Shown one piece after another: positions 6,767 through 14,282 of a DNA stretch of 23,772 nucleotides. Positions within the stretch are counted from its first letter, which is position 1. Every line of letters begins with the position of its first letter. Origin of the DNA: UBA6448 sp051893155 (GTDB lineage: Bacteria > Bacillota_I > Bacilli_A > RF39 > UBA660); NCBI GenBank assembly GCA_051893155.1, contig JBJFGY010000122.1:1-23772 (forward strand), in the 5' to 3' direction. The position numbers and the translations under genes are program-made. Below the pieces are notes generated by a model. It made no database searches, was not told where the DNA came from, and was given only the letters and a program-made list of their open reading frames with translations.

Positions 6767-8014
6767 ATGGAAAAAAATGTTCATGAAATAGAAATTAAAT
6801 TAAATAATGAATGGGAAAAATGCTTAGATAATGCATTTAAGAAAAAAGTTAAAGAAGTTAAAGTTGATGGTTTTAGAAAGGGTAGTTGTCCAAAAGATAT
6901 TTATATCAAAAAATTTGGTATTGAATCACTTTATATGGATGCTGTTGATGAAGCGGTAAGTATTGGTTATAAAAAAGTTTTAGAAGATAACAAACTAACT
7001 CCAATTATTGAACCTAAGGTAGATGTTAAAAATATTAGTGAAAAAGAAATTACTTTTGCATTTACAATTATTACTAAACCTGAAATCACTTTAGGAGAAT
7101 ACAAAAATTTAGGAATTAAAAAAGAAAAAGCTAAAGTAACTAAAGAAGAAATAGAAAGTGAAATTAAAAAATTACAAGATCAAATGGCTGATTTAGTAGT
7201 TAAAGAAGAAGGCACTATTACAAATGGTGATACTGCTATTATTGATTTTAATGGTATTGTTGATGGAAAAGCCCTTGAAGGTGGTAGTGCAGAAAACTTC
7301 TCACTTGAAATTGGTTCTAAATCATTTATTCCAGGTTTTGAAGAAGGCCTAATAGGTCATAAAACTGGTGAAACAGTTACTTTAAATCTTAAATTTCCAA
7401 AAGATTATGTTGAAAATTTAAAAAATAAAGATGTAACTTTTGAAGTTAAAATTAATGAAGTTAAAGTAAGAGTACTTCCTGAAATTAATGAAGATTTCTT
7501 TAAAGATTTAGGATATGAAGATATTAAAACTCAAGAAGAACTTGAAGAAAAAATCAAAAAAGATTTATTAAGCGAAAAAGAAGCAAAAATAGATGATGAA
7601 CACCTTGATAAATGCCTTGATAAAGCATGTGAAAATATGTTAGTTACAATAAATGATGAAATAGTGGATGATGAAATTCATAGAATGATTCATCAATATG
7701 AAGAGCAACTTAAAATGCAAGGATTAGATTTAAATAAATATTATGAATTAACTGGTGATTCTGAAGAAGGACTTCATGAAAAAATGCATGATGAAGCACT
7801 TAAAAGAATAAAATATCGTTTCTTAATTGAAGAAGTTGCTAAAAATGAAAATATCGATTTTACAAAAGAAGAAGTTGACGCTAAGGCTAAAGAAATGGCT
7901 GAAAATTATGGTATTTCAGTTGATGAACTTATTAAAGCATATGGAACAATTGATATTGTAAAATATGATATGACAATGCATAAAGCATTAGAAATAATAA
8001 AAGAAAATAATTAA
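6767..8014 (+). CDS. tig: trigger factor, ribosome-associated chaperone
   Basis: 415 residues, close to the family's usual length. It binds the ribosome exit tunnel and shields nascent chains. The N-terminal domain contains the ribosome-docking loop GFRKG (36-40), here followed by SCP where many homologues have KVP. An FKBP-type peptidyl-prolyl isomerase domain spans about 153-228 (NGDTAIIDFNG, FIPGFEEGLIGHKTGE), and a helical SurA-like chaperone domain fills the rest. The ATG at 6767 is preferred because a good ribosome site lies 7 bases before it and the alternative start at 6740 abuts the -10 box. The gene is monocistronic: it has its own promoter and a strong terminator. In many Firmicutes tig sits beside clpX; that partner is not here. 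Confidence 0.93.
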   Translation: MEKNVHEIEIKLNNEWEKCLDNAFKKKVKEVKVDGFRKGSCPKDIYIKKFGIESLYMDAVDEAVSIGYKKVLEDNKLTPIIEPKVDVKNISEKEITFAFTIITKPEITLGEYKNLGIKKEKAKVTKEEIESEIKKLQDQMADLVVKEEGTITNGDTAIIDFNGIVDGKALEGGSAENFSLEIGSKSFIPGFEEGLIGHKTGETVTLNLKFPKDYVENLKNKDVTFEVKINEVKVRVLPEINEDFFKDLGYEDIKTQEELEEKIKKDLLSEKEAKIDDEHLDKCLDKACENMLVTINDEIVDDEIHRMIHQYEEQLKMQGLDLNKYYELTGDSEEGLHEKMHDEALKRIKYRFLIEEVAKNENIDFTKEEVDAKAKEMAENYGISVDELIKAYGTIDIVKYDMTMHKALEIIKENN

Positions 8015-8017
8015 TTT

Positions 8018-8045
8018 AGAAGAAAACTTAGGTTTTCTTTTTTTT
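8018..8045 (+). terminator. intrinsic terminator of the trigger factor gene
   Basis: Stem AGAAAAC (8021-8027), loop TTAG, GTTTTCT (8032-8038), within a long T-run to 8045; the stem extends by three further pairs at its base. Confidence 0.8.
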
Positions 8046-8073
8046 ATTGCATAATATATATTAGGTGATCAAT

Positions 8074-8316
8074 ATGAAAATGGATAATAAATTTTGGGGA
8101 AAAGTAAAAAATAAAACCAAAGTTGATAAAGAAACAATAATTAGTCTTGCTAAAAAACTCCAAAATGGAAATATGAAAGATGAAACAACTATTAGAGAGG
8201 TAATTGATACACTTTCTAATATAACAGGAAAAAGTGTAAGTGAAGAAAAAAAACAAAAAATAGTAGATAAAATAGTTAATGATAAAGTACCAAATAATGT
8301 CGATAAAATGTTTTAA
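8074..8316 (+). CDS. SpoVIF-like sporulation protein
   Basis: 80 residues from the ATG at 8074, which has an AGGTGAT ribosome site at 8063-8069; a GTG at 8065 lies inside that site and is not used. The protein begins MKMDNKFWGKVKNKTKVD and continues with LAKKLQNGNMKDETTIREVID and KSVSEEKKQKIVDKIV. This pattern resembles Bacillus SpoVIF (YjcC), a small mother-cell protein needed for late coat assembly. It is small, highly charged and has no membrane segment. It ends tail-to-tail with the flippase gene, sharing 4 bases. Recognition is by overall pattern from memory, so moderate confidence; a small charged protein of other function is the alternative. Confidence 0.65.
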   Translation: MKMDNKFWGKVKNKTKVDKETIISLAKKLQNGNMKDETTIREVIDTLSNITGKSVSEEKKQKIVDKIVNDKVPNNVDKMF

Positions 8317-9611
8317 TTATACTTTAAATATTTATTAATATAAAAATAGTTTAGTGATACTACTACAATAATATTTATTATTTCTGAAATTAAAAGTGAA
8401 TATATTCCAATTTTAAAAAATGATAAAAATGTTAAACAAATAAGTTTAATTACTGAGGCAAGTATTGTAATTTTTAATGTAATTTTAGTTTTACCTATTG
8501 CTTGCATAAATGAAGCAAATACACTTTCAAAATAAAAAAGTATAAAAACAGGTGCTAAGTATTTTATATAATTTGTTCCTAATGTAGTTTTATATAAAAG
8601 CATTAATAATTCATTTCTAAATATAAATATTATAAAACTAGATGTTAAACCAATTAAAAATGTAAAGATTAAAGCTTCTTTTAATCTTTTTTTTACGTAA
8701 TAAATATTTTTATTTTCAATATATTTTGATATTTCAGGAAGTAGGGCAAGTGATATAGCACTTATAAAAAAAGATGGTATAGTAAGTGTCGAAATAGCAT
8801 ACGCATTATAAGCTCCATATTCAGTTAAAATAAAACTATTTGAATAACCTTTAAATAATAAAATATTTGTAAGAATTATTGGTTCAAAAAAATAACATAT
8901 ATTTCCTACGATTTTACTTGTGACACTTGGAATAGATAAATTTAAGATATCTTTTGCATTATTTTTAGAAAAATTAAAACTAAACATATTTTTTAACATA
9001 TTTTTATTCATACAAAAAGAAAATGTTATTATTGATGCAGCTTCAGTAAACAAATATGTTAAAAGTAATCCAGCAGCAGCATGAACATATGATATTTTTA
9101 TTAGTTTTGGAATAACTGTAAGAATTAAAGCAAGTCTTATTAATTGTTCAATTGTATTAGAAAGCACATGCGGATAATTTTTTTGTATGCCATAAAAATA
9201 TCCTTTGAAAATGCATGCTAAAGAAGAAAATGGTAAAGTTAAACTCATAGCTATAAGAAGATAATATGCTTTTGGTTCTTTAAGTAAATTATTTGCGATA
9301 AAATGACTTACTAAAAACATAATTGTTATTAAAATTATATTTAATAATACTATTATAATAACGGCAGTATTAAGTGTTTTTTTATCTTTTTTTTGAGCAA
9401 TTAATTTAGCAATAGTACTTGGCATTGCAAAATTAGATATTGTTAAAAGTAAAGAGTATGTTGGCATAACAATTGAATATAGACTTATTGTGGTAGAACC
9501 AACTATTCTTGTAAAAATAACTTTAATTATTAAACCTAATACTTTGGTAGATAAACCACTAAGCATTAAGATAAAAGTTGATGTTAAAAATTTATTTTTA
9601 AATATTTTCAT
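8313..9611 (-). CDS. SpoVB/MurJ-type polysaccharide or lipid flippase (MOP superfamily)
   Basis: 432 residues, mostly hydrophobic, with about 12 predicted membrane segments. The N-terminus (STFILMLSGLSTKVLGLI, then FTRIVGSTTISLYSIVMP) and the FKGYFYGIQKN region are typical of the SpoVB/polysaccharide-transporter group in the MATE-like MOP superfamily. Members move lipid-linked cell-wall or polysaccharide precursors across the membrane; SpoVB acts in spore cortex formation. Bacillus SpoVB is over 500 residues, so this one is shorter. In Bacillus subtilis spoVB lies next to comN (yrzD), and here it is divergent from the ComN-like gene, which supports the SpoVB reading. No clear Shine-Dalgarno sequence precedes the ATG. 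A MurJ-like housekeeping role remains possible. Confidence 0.75.
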   Translation of the reverse strand: MKIFKNKFLTSTFILMLSGLSTKVLGLIIKVIFTRIVGSTTISLYSIVMPTYSLLLTISNFAMPSTIAKLIAQKKDKKTLNTAVIIIVLLNIILITIMFLVSHFIANNLLKEPKAYYLLIAMSLTLPFSSLACIFKGYFYGIQKNYPHVLSNTIEQLIRLALILTVIPKLIKISYVHAAAGLLLTYLFTEAASIITFSFCMNKNMLKNMFSFNFSKNNAKDILNLSIPSVTSKIVGNICYFFEPIILTNILLFKGYSNSFILTEYGAYNAYAISTLTIPSFFISAISLALLPEISKYIENKNIYYVKKRLKEALIFTFLIGLTSSFIIFIFRNELLMLLYKTTLGTNYIKYLAPVFILFYFESVFASFMQAIGKTKITLKITILASVIKLICLTFLSFFKIGIYSLLISEIINIIVVVSLNYFYINKYLKYN

Positions 9612-9644
9612 TATAATAAAGTTTATTACTTTAACTTTAATTAT

Positions 9645-9673
9645 TTTACATCTAATTTAACTCGTGGTAAAAT
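9645..9673 (+). promoter_or_regulatory. promoter of the comN-rel-dtd operon
   Basis: TTTACA (9645-9650), 17-base spacer ending in TGG, TAAAAT (9668-9673): good -35 plus extended -10. It lies in the 92-base gap between divergent genes. Confidence 0.6.
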
Positions 9674-9703
9674 ATTTATATAAAGGGATTATAGTGAAGT
9701 ATT

Positions 9704-9958
9704 ATGGAAGAATTTAAATTTAAATCATTAAATGAATTATTTAATAGATTATATCCTGCTTTAAATACTAAAGTAAATGAGCTTAAAAAAGAAAATATTT
9801 TGGTAAGTGAAATAATGCTTTGGAACTACTTAAAAGAATATATTTGGCTTGATAGCACTTCACTTACTTTATATGATATGGTAGAAAATATTTTTTCTTT
9901 AGATAAAGAAAAACTTATTAAATACCTTGAGAGGAATAAAAATGATAACAATAAATAA
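9704..9958 (+). CDS. ComN-like post-transcriptional regulator
   Basis: 84 residues. The pattern LYPALNTKVNELK, then EIMLWNYLKEYIW, then LYDMVENIFSL resembles the ComN (YrzD) family of small Firmicutes proteins. In Bacillus subtilis ComN acts on comE mRNA localisation or expression. It is small, helical and soluble. Its place between a SpoVB-type gene and rel matches the Bacillus order spoVB-comN...rel-dtd, which raises confidence. Its end overlaps the start of rel by 17 bases, so the two are probably translationally coupled. The ribosome site is weak: AAAGGGA lies too far upstream, and the reading frame is closed by a TGA at 9695-9697, so the ATG at 9704 is the only good start. Confidence 0.7.
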   Translation: MEEFKFKSLNELFNRLYPALNTKVNELKKENILVSEIMLWNYLKEYIWLDSTSLTLYDMVENIFSLDKEKLIKYLERNKNDNNK

Positions 9959-12035
9959 TATAATTAATAATATTAAAAATCCTGATGATATACCCAAAGT
10001 AAAAGAAGCATACGAATATGCTGAAAAACATTTAAATGGTATTATTCGTAAAAATAAAGATACTGAAATTAATCATGTTTTAGAAGTAACTAATATTTTA
10101 GTGGAATTAAATGTTGATACTTTAACAATTATTTGTGCATTATTACATAGTATTTTAGATTATAATGAAGCAAATGAAGACGAAATAATTAATAAATTTG
10201 GTGAAAAAACTTATAAAATAATTTTATCTTTATCTAAAATTAATCATTTAGAAATGGTAGATGATTCAGAAAGTGCAGCATTATATTTAAGAAAAGTAAT
10301 GGTTGGTTTATGTGAAGATGTAAGAGTACTTTTTATTAAACTTGCTGATCGCCTTCATAATATGCGAACATTTGATGCTTTAAGTAAGGAAAGGCAAAAA
10401 ATTGTTGCAAATGAAACTTTGTCAGTACTTGTTCCCATAGCTCATCGTCTTGGTATTTATTCAATTAAAAGTGAACTTGAAAATTTATGTTTATATTATC
10501 TAAAACCAGATGTTTATAATGATATATTAGAAAAATTAAATGATACAGTAGATAAATTAAATGATTATTTAATTGAAATGCAAAATAGTATTTGTGATTT
10601 ATTAAATGAAAATGAAGTAAAATTTGAAATTAAAGGTAGAGTTAAAAGCGTTTATAGTATATATAATAAACTTAGTTCTGGCAAAAAATGGGATGATATA
10701 TATGATATACTTGCTTTAAGAATTTTTGTTGATAAAGAAAGTGATTGTTATGCTGTTGTTGGATTAATCCACTCAAAATTTAAACCTATACCTTCAAGAT
10801 TCAAAGATTATATTGCAGTTCCAAAAGAAAATATGTATCAAAGTCTTCATACAACAGTTTTTGGTCCTGGTGGAAGAAAATATGAAATTCAAATCAGAAC
10901 ATATGAAATGGATGAAATTGCAGAAAAAGGTATAGCATCCCATTGGTCATATAAAGAAAAAGGCACTAAAAAAATACAAAATTATATGGAACAAAAACTT
11001 GAAGTATATCGTAGTATTATTGAAAATAATGAAGAAAGTGATGATGAAGCATTTAATAATATAATTAATAATGATATATTAGGTAATTTAATGTATGTAT
11101 TTACTCCTAAAGGGGATGTTATAGAGCTTCCTGAAAATGCCACTCCAATTGATTTTGCCTATAAAGTTCATTCTAAAGTTGGAGATACTATGACAGGAGC
11201 TATTGTAAATGATGTAATGGTGCCAATAACAAGTGCTTTACATGATGGAGATATTGTTAAAATCCTTACTAATCCAAATTCAACACCAAGTAAAGAATGG
11301 CTAAGTATTGTTAAAACTGTTCAAGCTAAAGATAAAATAAAAGCATATTTTTCAAAAAATACTAAAAATGAATATATTGAAAGAGGTAAATCTATTTTAG
11401 AAAAAGAACTTCGTAAAAAGAAAATATCTATAAATGAAGTACTTTCTAAAGATAATTTAAATATTATTTTTAAAGAACTTAAAATTAAAGATATTGACGA
11501 GCTTTACTTTTCTATTGGATCATATAAGTATACTGTTACTCATATATTAAATGTTTTATATCCAAAAGAAGAAAAAGTTAATGAAAATACTTTTAAAAAA
11601 GGAAATATAAATAATAAAAGTGACATTTTAATTGATGAAAAAGTTTCAATATTAACGCATCTTGCAAAATGCTGTAATCCAGTAAAAGGTGATGAAATTG
11701 TTGGTATTATAACTAAAAATGATGGAATATCTATTCATCGTAAAAATTGCTCTAATATTATTAATAATGATGAAAAAATCGTTAATGCATCTTGGGTAAA
11801 TGAAGTAAATAATGAATATTTAACATCTATTTTAATTACATTATCCACAGATAAAAATAAATTATCTGATATAATAAGTAAAGTAAGCATTCCTAAAGTA
11901 TATATTTCTTCAATTGAAAATGTTGATAACTTAAATTATAAAGTAACTATTAAAGTTAATAATAAAAGTCAAATTGATTTAGTACTTAAAAATGTTAATA
12001 AATTAAGATATGTAAAGGATGTTAAAAGAATATGA
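9942..12035 (+). CDS. rel: Rel-type (p)ppGpp synthetase with degenerate hydrolase site
   Basis: 697 residues from the ATG at 9942 (AGAGGA at 9930-9935 upstream). Domain order is that of long Rel proteins: hydrolase-like (about 20-180), synthetase (about 220-340, with GRVKSVYSIYNK, PSRFKDYIAVPK, YQSLHTT, YEIQIRT), TGS (about 380-445), a conserved-Cys segment LAKCCNPVKGD, and a C-terminal ACT domain. In the hydrolase site, Arg36, His45, His69 and Asp136 correspond to R44, H53, H77 and D144 of the streptococcal enzyme. The metal-binding HD motif, however, reads HS (Ser70), and the following ED pair reads DY (Asp73-Tyr74). The synthetase keeps the RFKD motif of Gram-positive Rel. I infer active synthesis of the alarmone and lost or weak hydrolysis. 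It overlaps dtd by 4 bases, the rel-dtd pairing known from Bacillus. Confidence 0.9.
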   Translation: MITINNIINNIKNPDDIPKVKEAYEYAEKHLNGIIRKNKDTEINHVLEVTNILVELNVDTLTIICALLHSILDYNEANEDEIINKFGEKTYKIILSLSKINHLEMVDDSESAALYLRKVMVGLCEDVRVLFIKLADRLHNMRTFDALSKERQKIVANETLSVLVPIAHRLGIYSIKSELENLCLYYLKPDVYNDILEKLNDTVDKLNDYLIEMQNSICDLLNENEVKFEIKGRVKSVYSIYNKLSSGKKWDDIYDILALRIFVDKESDCYAVVGLIHSKFKPIPSRFKDYIAVPKENMYQSLHTTVFGPGGRKYEIQIRTYEMDEIAEKGIASHWSYKEKGTKKIQNYMEQKLEVYRSIIENNEESDDEAFNNIINNDILGNLMYVFTPKGDVIELPENATPIDFAYKVHSKVGDTMTGAIVNDVMVPITSALHDGDIVKILTNPNSTPSKEWLSIVKTVQAKDKIKAYFSKNTKNEYIERGKSILEKELRKKKISINEVLSKDNLNIIFKELKIKDIDELYFSIGSYKYTVTHILNVLYPKEEKVNENTFKKGNINNKSDILIDEKVSILTHLAKCCNPVKGDEIVGIITKNDGISIHRKNCSNIINNDEKIVNASWVNEVNNEYLTSILITLSTDKNKLSDIISKVSIPKVYISSIENVDNLNYKVTIKVNNKSQIDLVLKNVNKLRYVKDVKRI

Positions 12036-12475
12036 AAGTAGTAGTGCAAAGAAGTAAAAATAGTAGTGTTTCGGTTAATAATAAAATAGTTAATAAAATT
12101 GATTTTGGTTTAGTTGTTTTAGTAGGAATTACTGAAAACGATACGGATGAAGATATAAATTATTTAGTAAAAAAAATTATTAATTTGCGTATTTTTGATG
12201 ATGAAAATGGTGTAATGAATAAAAGTATAATTGATGAAAATGGTAGTATTTTACTTATTAGTCAATTTACTTTAATGGCAGATACATCTAAAGGAAATAG
12301 ACCTAGTTATATAAATGCCTTAAATGGAAAAGAAGCTAAGCCTATTTATGAAAAAATGCTGACAAAATTAAATAATTTCGTTCCAACTTTTCCAGGAATA
12401 TTTGGTGCTGAAATGCTTGTTAATATTAATAATGATGGTCCTATAACAATCATAATTGATAGTAAAAATAAATAG
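12032..12475 (+). CDS. dtd: D-aminoacyl-tRNA deacylase
   Basis: 147 residues, full length for the family. It hydrolyses D-amino acids (and glycine mischarged on tRNA-Ala) from tRNA, acting as a homodimer. It starts MKVVVQRSKNSSVSV, has the active-site SQFTL (77-81) and the cross-dimer Gly-cisPro motif in NNDGPIT (Gly136-Pro137). The ATG overlaps the rel stop by 4 bases, so coupled translation is likely. Rel-dtd adjacency is widespread in Firmicutes. A hairpin with a T-run follows 9 bases after the stop. Confidence 0.95.
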   Translation: MKVVVQRSKNSSVSVNNKIVNKIDFGLVVLVGITENDTDEDINYLVKKIINLRIFDDENGVMNKSIIDENGSILLISQFTLMADTSKGNRPSYINALNGKEAKPIYEKMLTKLNNFVPTFPGIFGAEMLVNINNDGPITIIIDSKNK

Positions 12476-12484
12476 TCATAAAAT

Positions 12485-12523
12485 TAAGTCATCTTCATAC
12501 ACTTTTGTAGGAGATGATTTTTT
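12485..12523 (+). terminator. terminator-like hairpin that also contains the next gene's ribosome site
   Basis: AAGTCATCTTC (12486-12496) pairs with GGAGATGATTT (12510-12520) with two G-T pairs and a 13-base loop, followed by T to 12523. The right arm contains the Shine-Dalgarno sequence AGGAG (12509-12513) of the gene starting at 12524. It could end rel-dtd transcription, hide the ribosome site in read-through RNA, or both. Confidence 0.5.
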
Positions 12524-13183
12524 ATGAATTTAATAATACCTTTTGAAAAAAAAGTTAAATTTGACACACCAATAAGTGAAATATGTAGTATATCACTTGA
12601 ACATGAAATAACTAAAAATGATGGTGAAATCTTAGGCAATTTTTTAATAACAGGTACTTATAAAGAACATGAATTAAGTGTTAATAAAACAGATTTTAGT
12701 TTTACTCTTCCTTTTTCAGTAGAACTAACGACTAGAGTAGATTTATCCTCACTTGATATGTCTATTGATAATTTTACATATGATTTAAATGGAAGTGATT
12801 TAGATATAAAAATTGATTATGTAATTGAAGCCCAAGACCTAAAAGAAGAACCTATTTTTGAAAGAGTAGAGGAAGAAAGTGAACCAATTTCTTTAATTGC
12901 AGAAACCAAAGAAAATGAAATTAAAGAAGAATTGCAAGAAGAAATAAAGAATAATGTAGTTAATGATAATGAAGAAAGAGAAATAAAAAGTGAAACTATT
13001 ATTAATAGTGTAAAAGCAGAAGATGATTATATTTCATATCATATTCATATTGTTTCAAATGGTGAATCGTTAGAAAGTATTGCCTTAAAATATCATATTT
13101 CAAAAGAAGAAATAGAAAACATTAATAATATAACCACTATTGAAGAAAATGATAAATTACTTATTCCTATAGAAAATGAATAG
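12524..13183 (+). CDS. SpoVID-like spore-coat morphogenetic protein with LysM domain
   Basis: 219 residues. The N-terminal half (about 1-110) is beta-rich, beginning MNLIIPFEKKVKF with SISLEHEITKND and LPFSVELTTRVDL. A Glu/Lys-rich linker (about 110-165) follows, then a LysM domain (about 171-217: HIVSNGESLESIALKYHISKEEI and NDKLLIPIE). This layout matches SpoVID, the mother-cell protein that drives coat encasement of the forespore. Bacillus SpoVID is several hundred residues, so this version has a much shorter linker. The next gene is YsxE-like, and spoVID-ysxE is also a pair in Bacillus subtilis, which supports the call. No signal peptide is seen, as expected for a mother-cell cytosolic protein. 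A generic LysM protein is the alternative. Confidence 0.65.
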   Translation: MNLIIPFEKKVKFDTPISEICSISLEHEITKNDGEILGNFLITGTYKEHELSVNKTDFSFTLPFSVELTTRVDLSSLDMSIDNFTYDLNGSDLDIKIDYVIEAQDLKEEPIFERVEEESEPISLIAETKENEIKEELQEEIKNNVVNDNEEREIKSETIINSVKAEDDYISYHIHIVSNGESLESIALKYHISKEEIENINNITTIEENDKLLIPIENE

Positions 13184-14069
13184 TTTAGCATATATAAAAA
13201 GTGTATATAAACCATTTAGAATTACAAAAAATAAAAATGTTACAATAATTGAATCAACCGAAGGAAAATTTGTTTTAAAAAAAGAAAATAAAGATTTGTA
13301 TACACTTTTTAATTATTTAGAAAAAAGAGGTTTTACATCTTTTCCTAAACTTGTAAAAAACTTTCGTGACGAAGATAATTTATTTGAATTTGTAAATGAA
13401 GATGTAATATTTAATGAACAAAAACTTATGGATTTATCCGATGTATTAAGTAGTTTGCATAATAAAACCGTTTATTTTAAAGAAACTAATATTGATAATT
13501 ATAAAGAAATATATGAAAATATTGAAAATAATATTAAATATTTAAGTAACTATTATAATACAATTTTTTTAAAAAATTTAAATGAAGAATATCAAAGTCC
13601 AAGTAATTATTTATATTCAAGAAATTATTTTAAAATTCGGGAAGCATTAAATTTTTGTAAAGATGAACTTGATAACTGGTATTCTCTAGTAAATGATAAA
13701 GAAAAAGTAAGAGTAAGTGTTGTCCATAATAATTTAGCTATGGATCATTTTATAGAAAATAGAGATAATTCTGTTTTAGTAAGTTGGGATAATTATAAAA
13801 TAGATACACCAGTTTTAGATTTTGTAAATTTATATCATAATGAATATTTAAATTATGATTTTTCATCTTTTTTAGAAAATTATTTAAACACTTTTGAACT
13901 TCTTGATGAAGAAAAAAAATTATTATTTATTTTAATAAGCTTACCTAAATTTGATGTAATTGAAGGAACTGAATTTGAAAAAACAAAAAAGGTGCATGAA
14001 AATGTTTTATATTTATATAAAACAGAAAAATTAATCAGACCATATTATATGGATAATGACAATAACTAA
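13176..14069 (+). CDS. YsxE/CotS-like kinase-fold protein
   Basis: 297 residues, overlapping the SpoVID-like gene by 8 bases. The N-lobe (FRITKNKNVTIIES, GKFVLKKENKD, NYLEKRGFTSFPKLV) and a C-lobe with VVHNNLAMDHF (His184 on) and VLVSWDNYKIDTPVLDFVNLY match the aminoglycoside-phosphotransferase-like fold of the spore proteins CotS and YsxE. The catalytic loop, HGDLxxxN in active relatives, here reads HNNLAMDH, so the catalytic Asp and metal-binding Asn are replaced; the later Asp in SWDN is kept. This suggests a structural or pseudokinase role. Pairing with SpoVID-like supports the YsxE identity. In Bacillus such proteins are coat-associated and their substrates are not clear. Confidence 0.65.
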   Translation: MNSLAYIKSVYKPFRITKNKNVTIIESTEGKFVLKKENKDLYTLFNYLEKRGFTSFPKLVKNFRDEDNLFEFVNEDVIFNEQKLMDLSDVLSSLHNKTVYFKETNIDNYKEIYENIENNIKYLSNYYNTIFLKNLNEEYQSPSNYLYSRNYFKIREALNFCKDELDNWYSLVNDKEKVRVSVVHNNLAMDHFIENRDNSVLVSWDNYKIDTPVLDFVNLYHNEYLNYDFSSFLENYLNTFELLDEEKKLLFILISLPKFDVIEGTEFEKTKKVHENVLYLYKTEKLIRPYYMDNDNN

Positions 14070-14207
14070 AAGTAGAAGAAGCATTCCTAATATAAATAAA
14101 TTAGTTTTAAAGGGCATAATAATAACAAGTGATATTTGATAAAGGATTAATACCGAAAAAATAAATAATATTATATATAAAAAAATATTATTAAAAAAAT
14201 CTTTCAT
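14031..14207 (-). CDS. possible 58-residue small membrane protein
   Basis: Minus-strand frame from ATG (14205-14207) to TAA (14031-14033). It encodes two hydrophobic stretches (about 7-30 and 37-56) beginning MKDFFNNIFLYIILF. It fills the otherwise empty gap between the YsxE-like gene and the pilin operon and overlaps the former by 39 bases. No ribosome site precedes the ATG, and a TATAAT sits directly against it with TTTACA 16 bases further up, so a transcript from that promoter would start inside the frame. AT-rich DNA often gives hydrophobic chance frames. Doubtful, but the largest frame in the gap. Confidence 0.3.
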   Translation of the reverse strand: MKDFFNNIFLYIILFIFSVLILYQISLVIIMPFKTNLFILGMLLLLLVIVIIHIIWSD

Positions 14208-14235
14208 ATTATAATATATACATTTTTTATGTAAA

Positions 14236-14264
14236 TTGACAATCTATTTTAACTTTGCTATACT
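14236..14264 (+). promoter_or_regulatory. strong promoter of the pilin-like operon
   Basis: TTGACA (14236-14241), 17-base spacer ending in TGC, TATACT (14259-14264): near-consensus. The ribosome site AGTAGGTGAT (14271-14280) precedes the ATG at 14283. Confidence 0.7.
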
Positions 14265-14282
14265 TTTCATAGTAGGTGATGT

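Noticed and set aside
8044..8256. Minus-strand 70-residue frame rich in Phe
   Set aside because: Antisense to the SpoVIF-like gene and the trigger-factor terminator; its low-complexity Phe run is the complement of the T-run and A-rich coding sequence.
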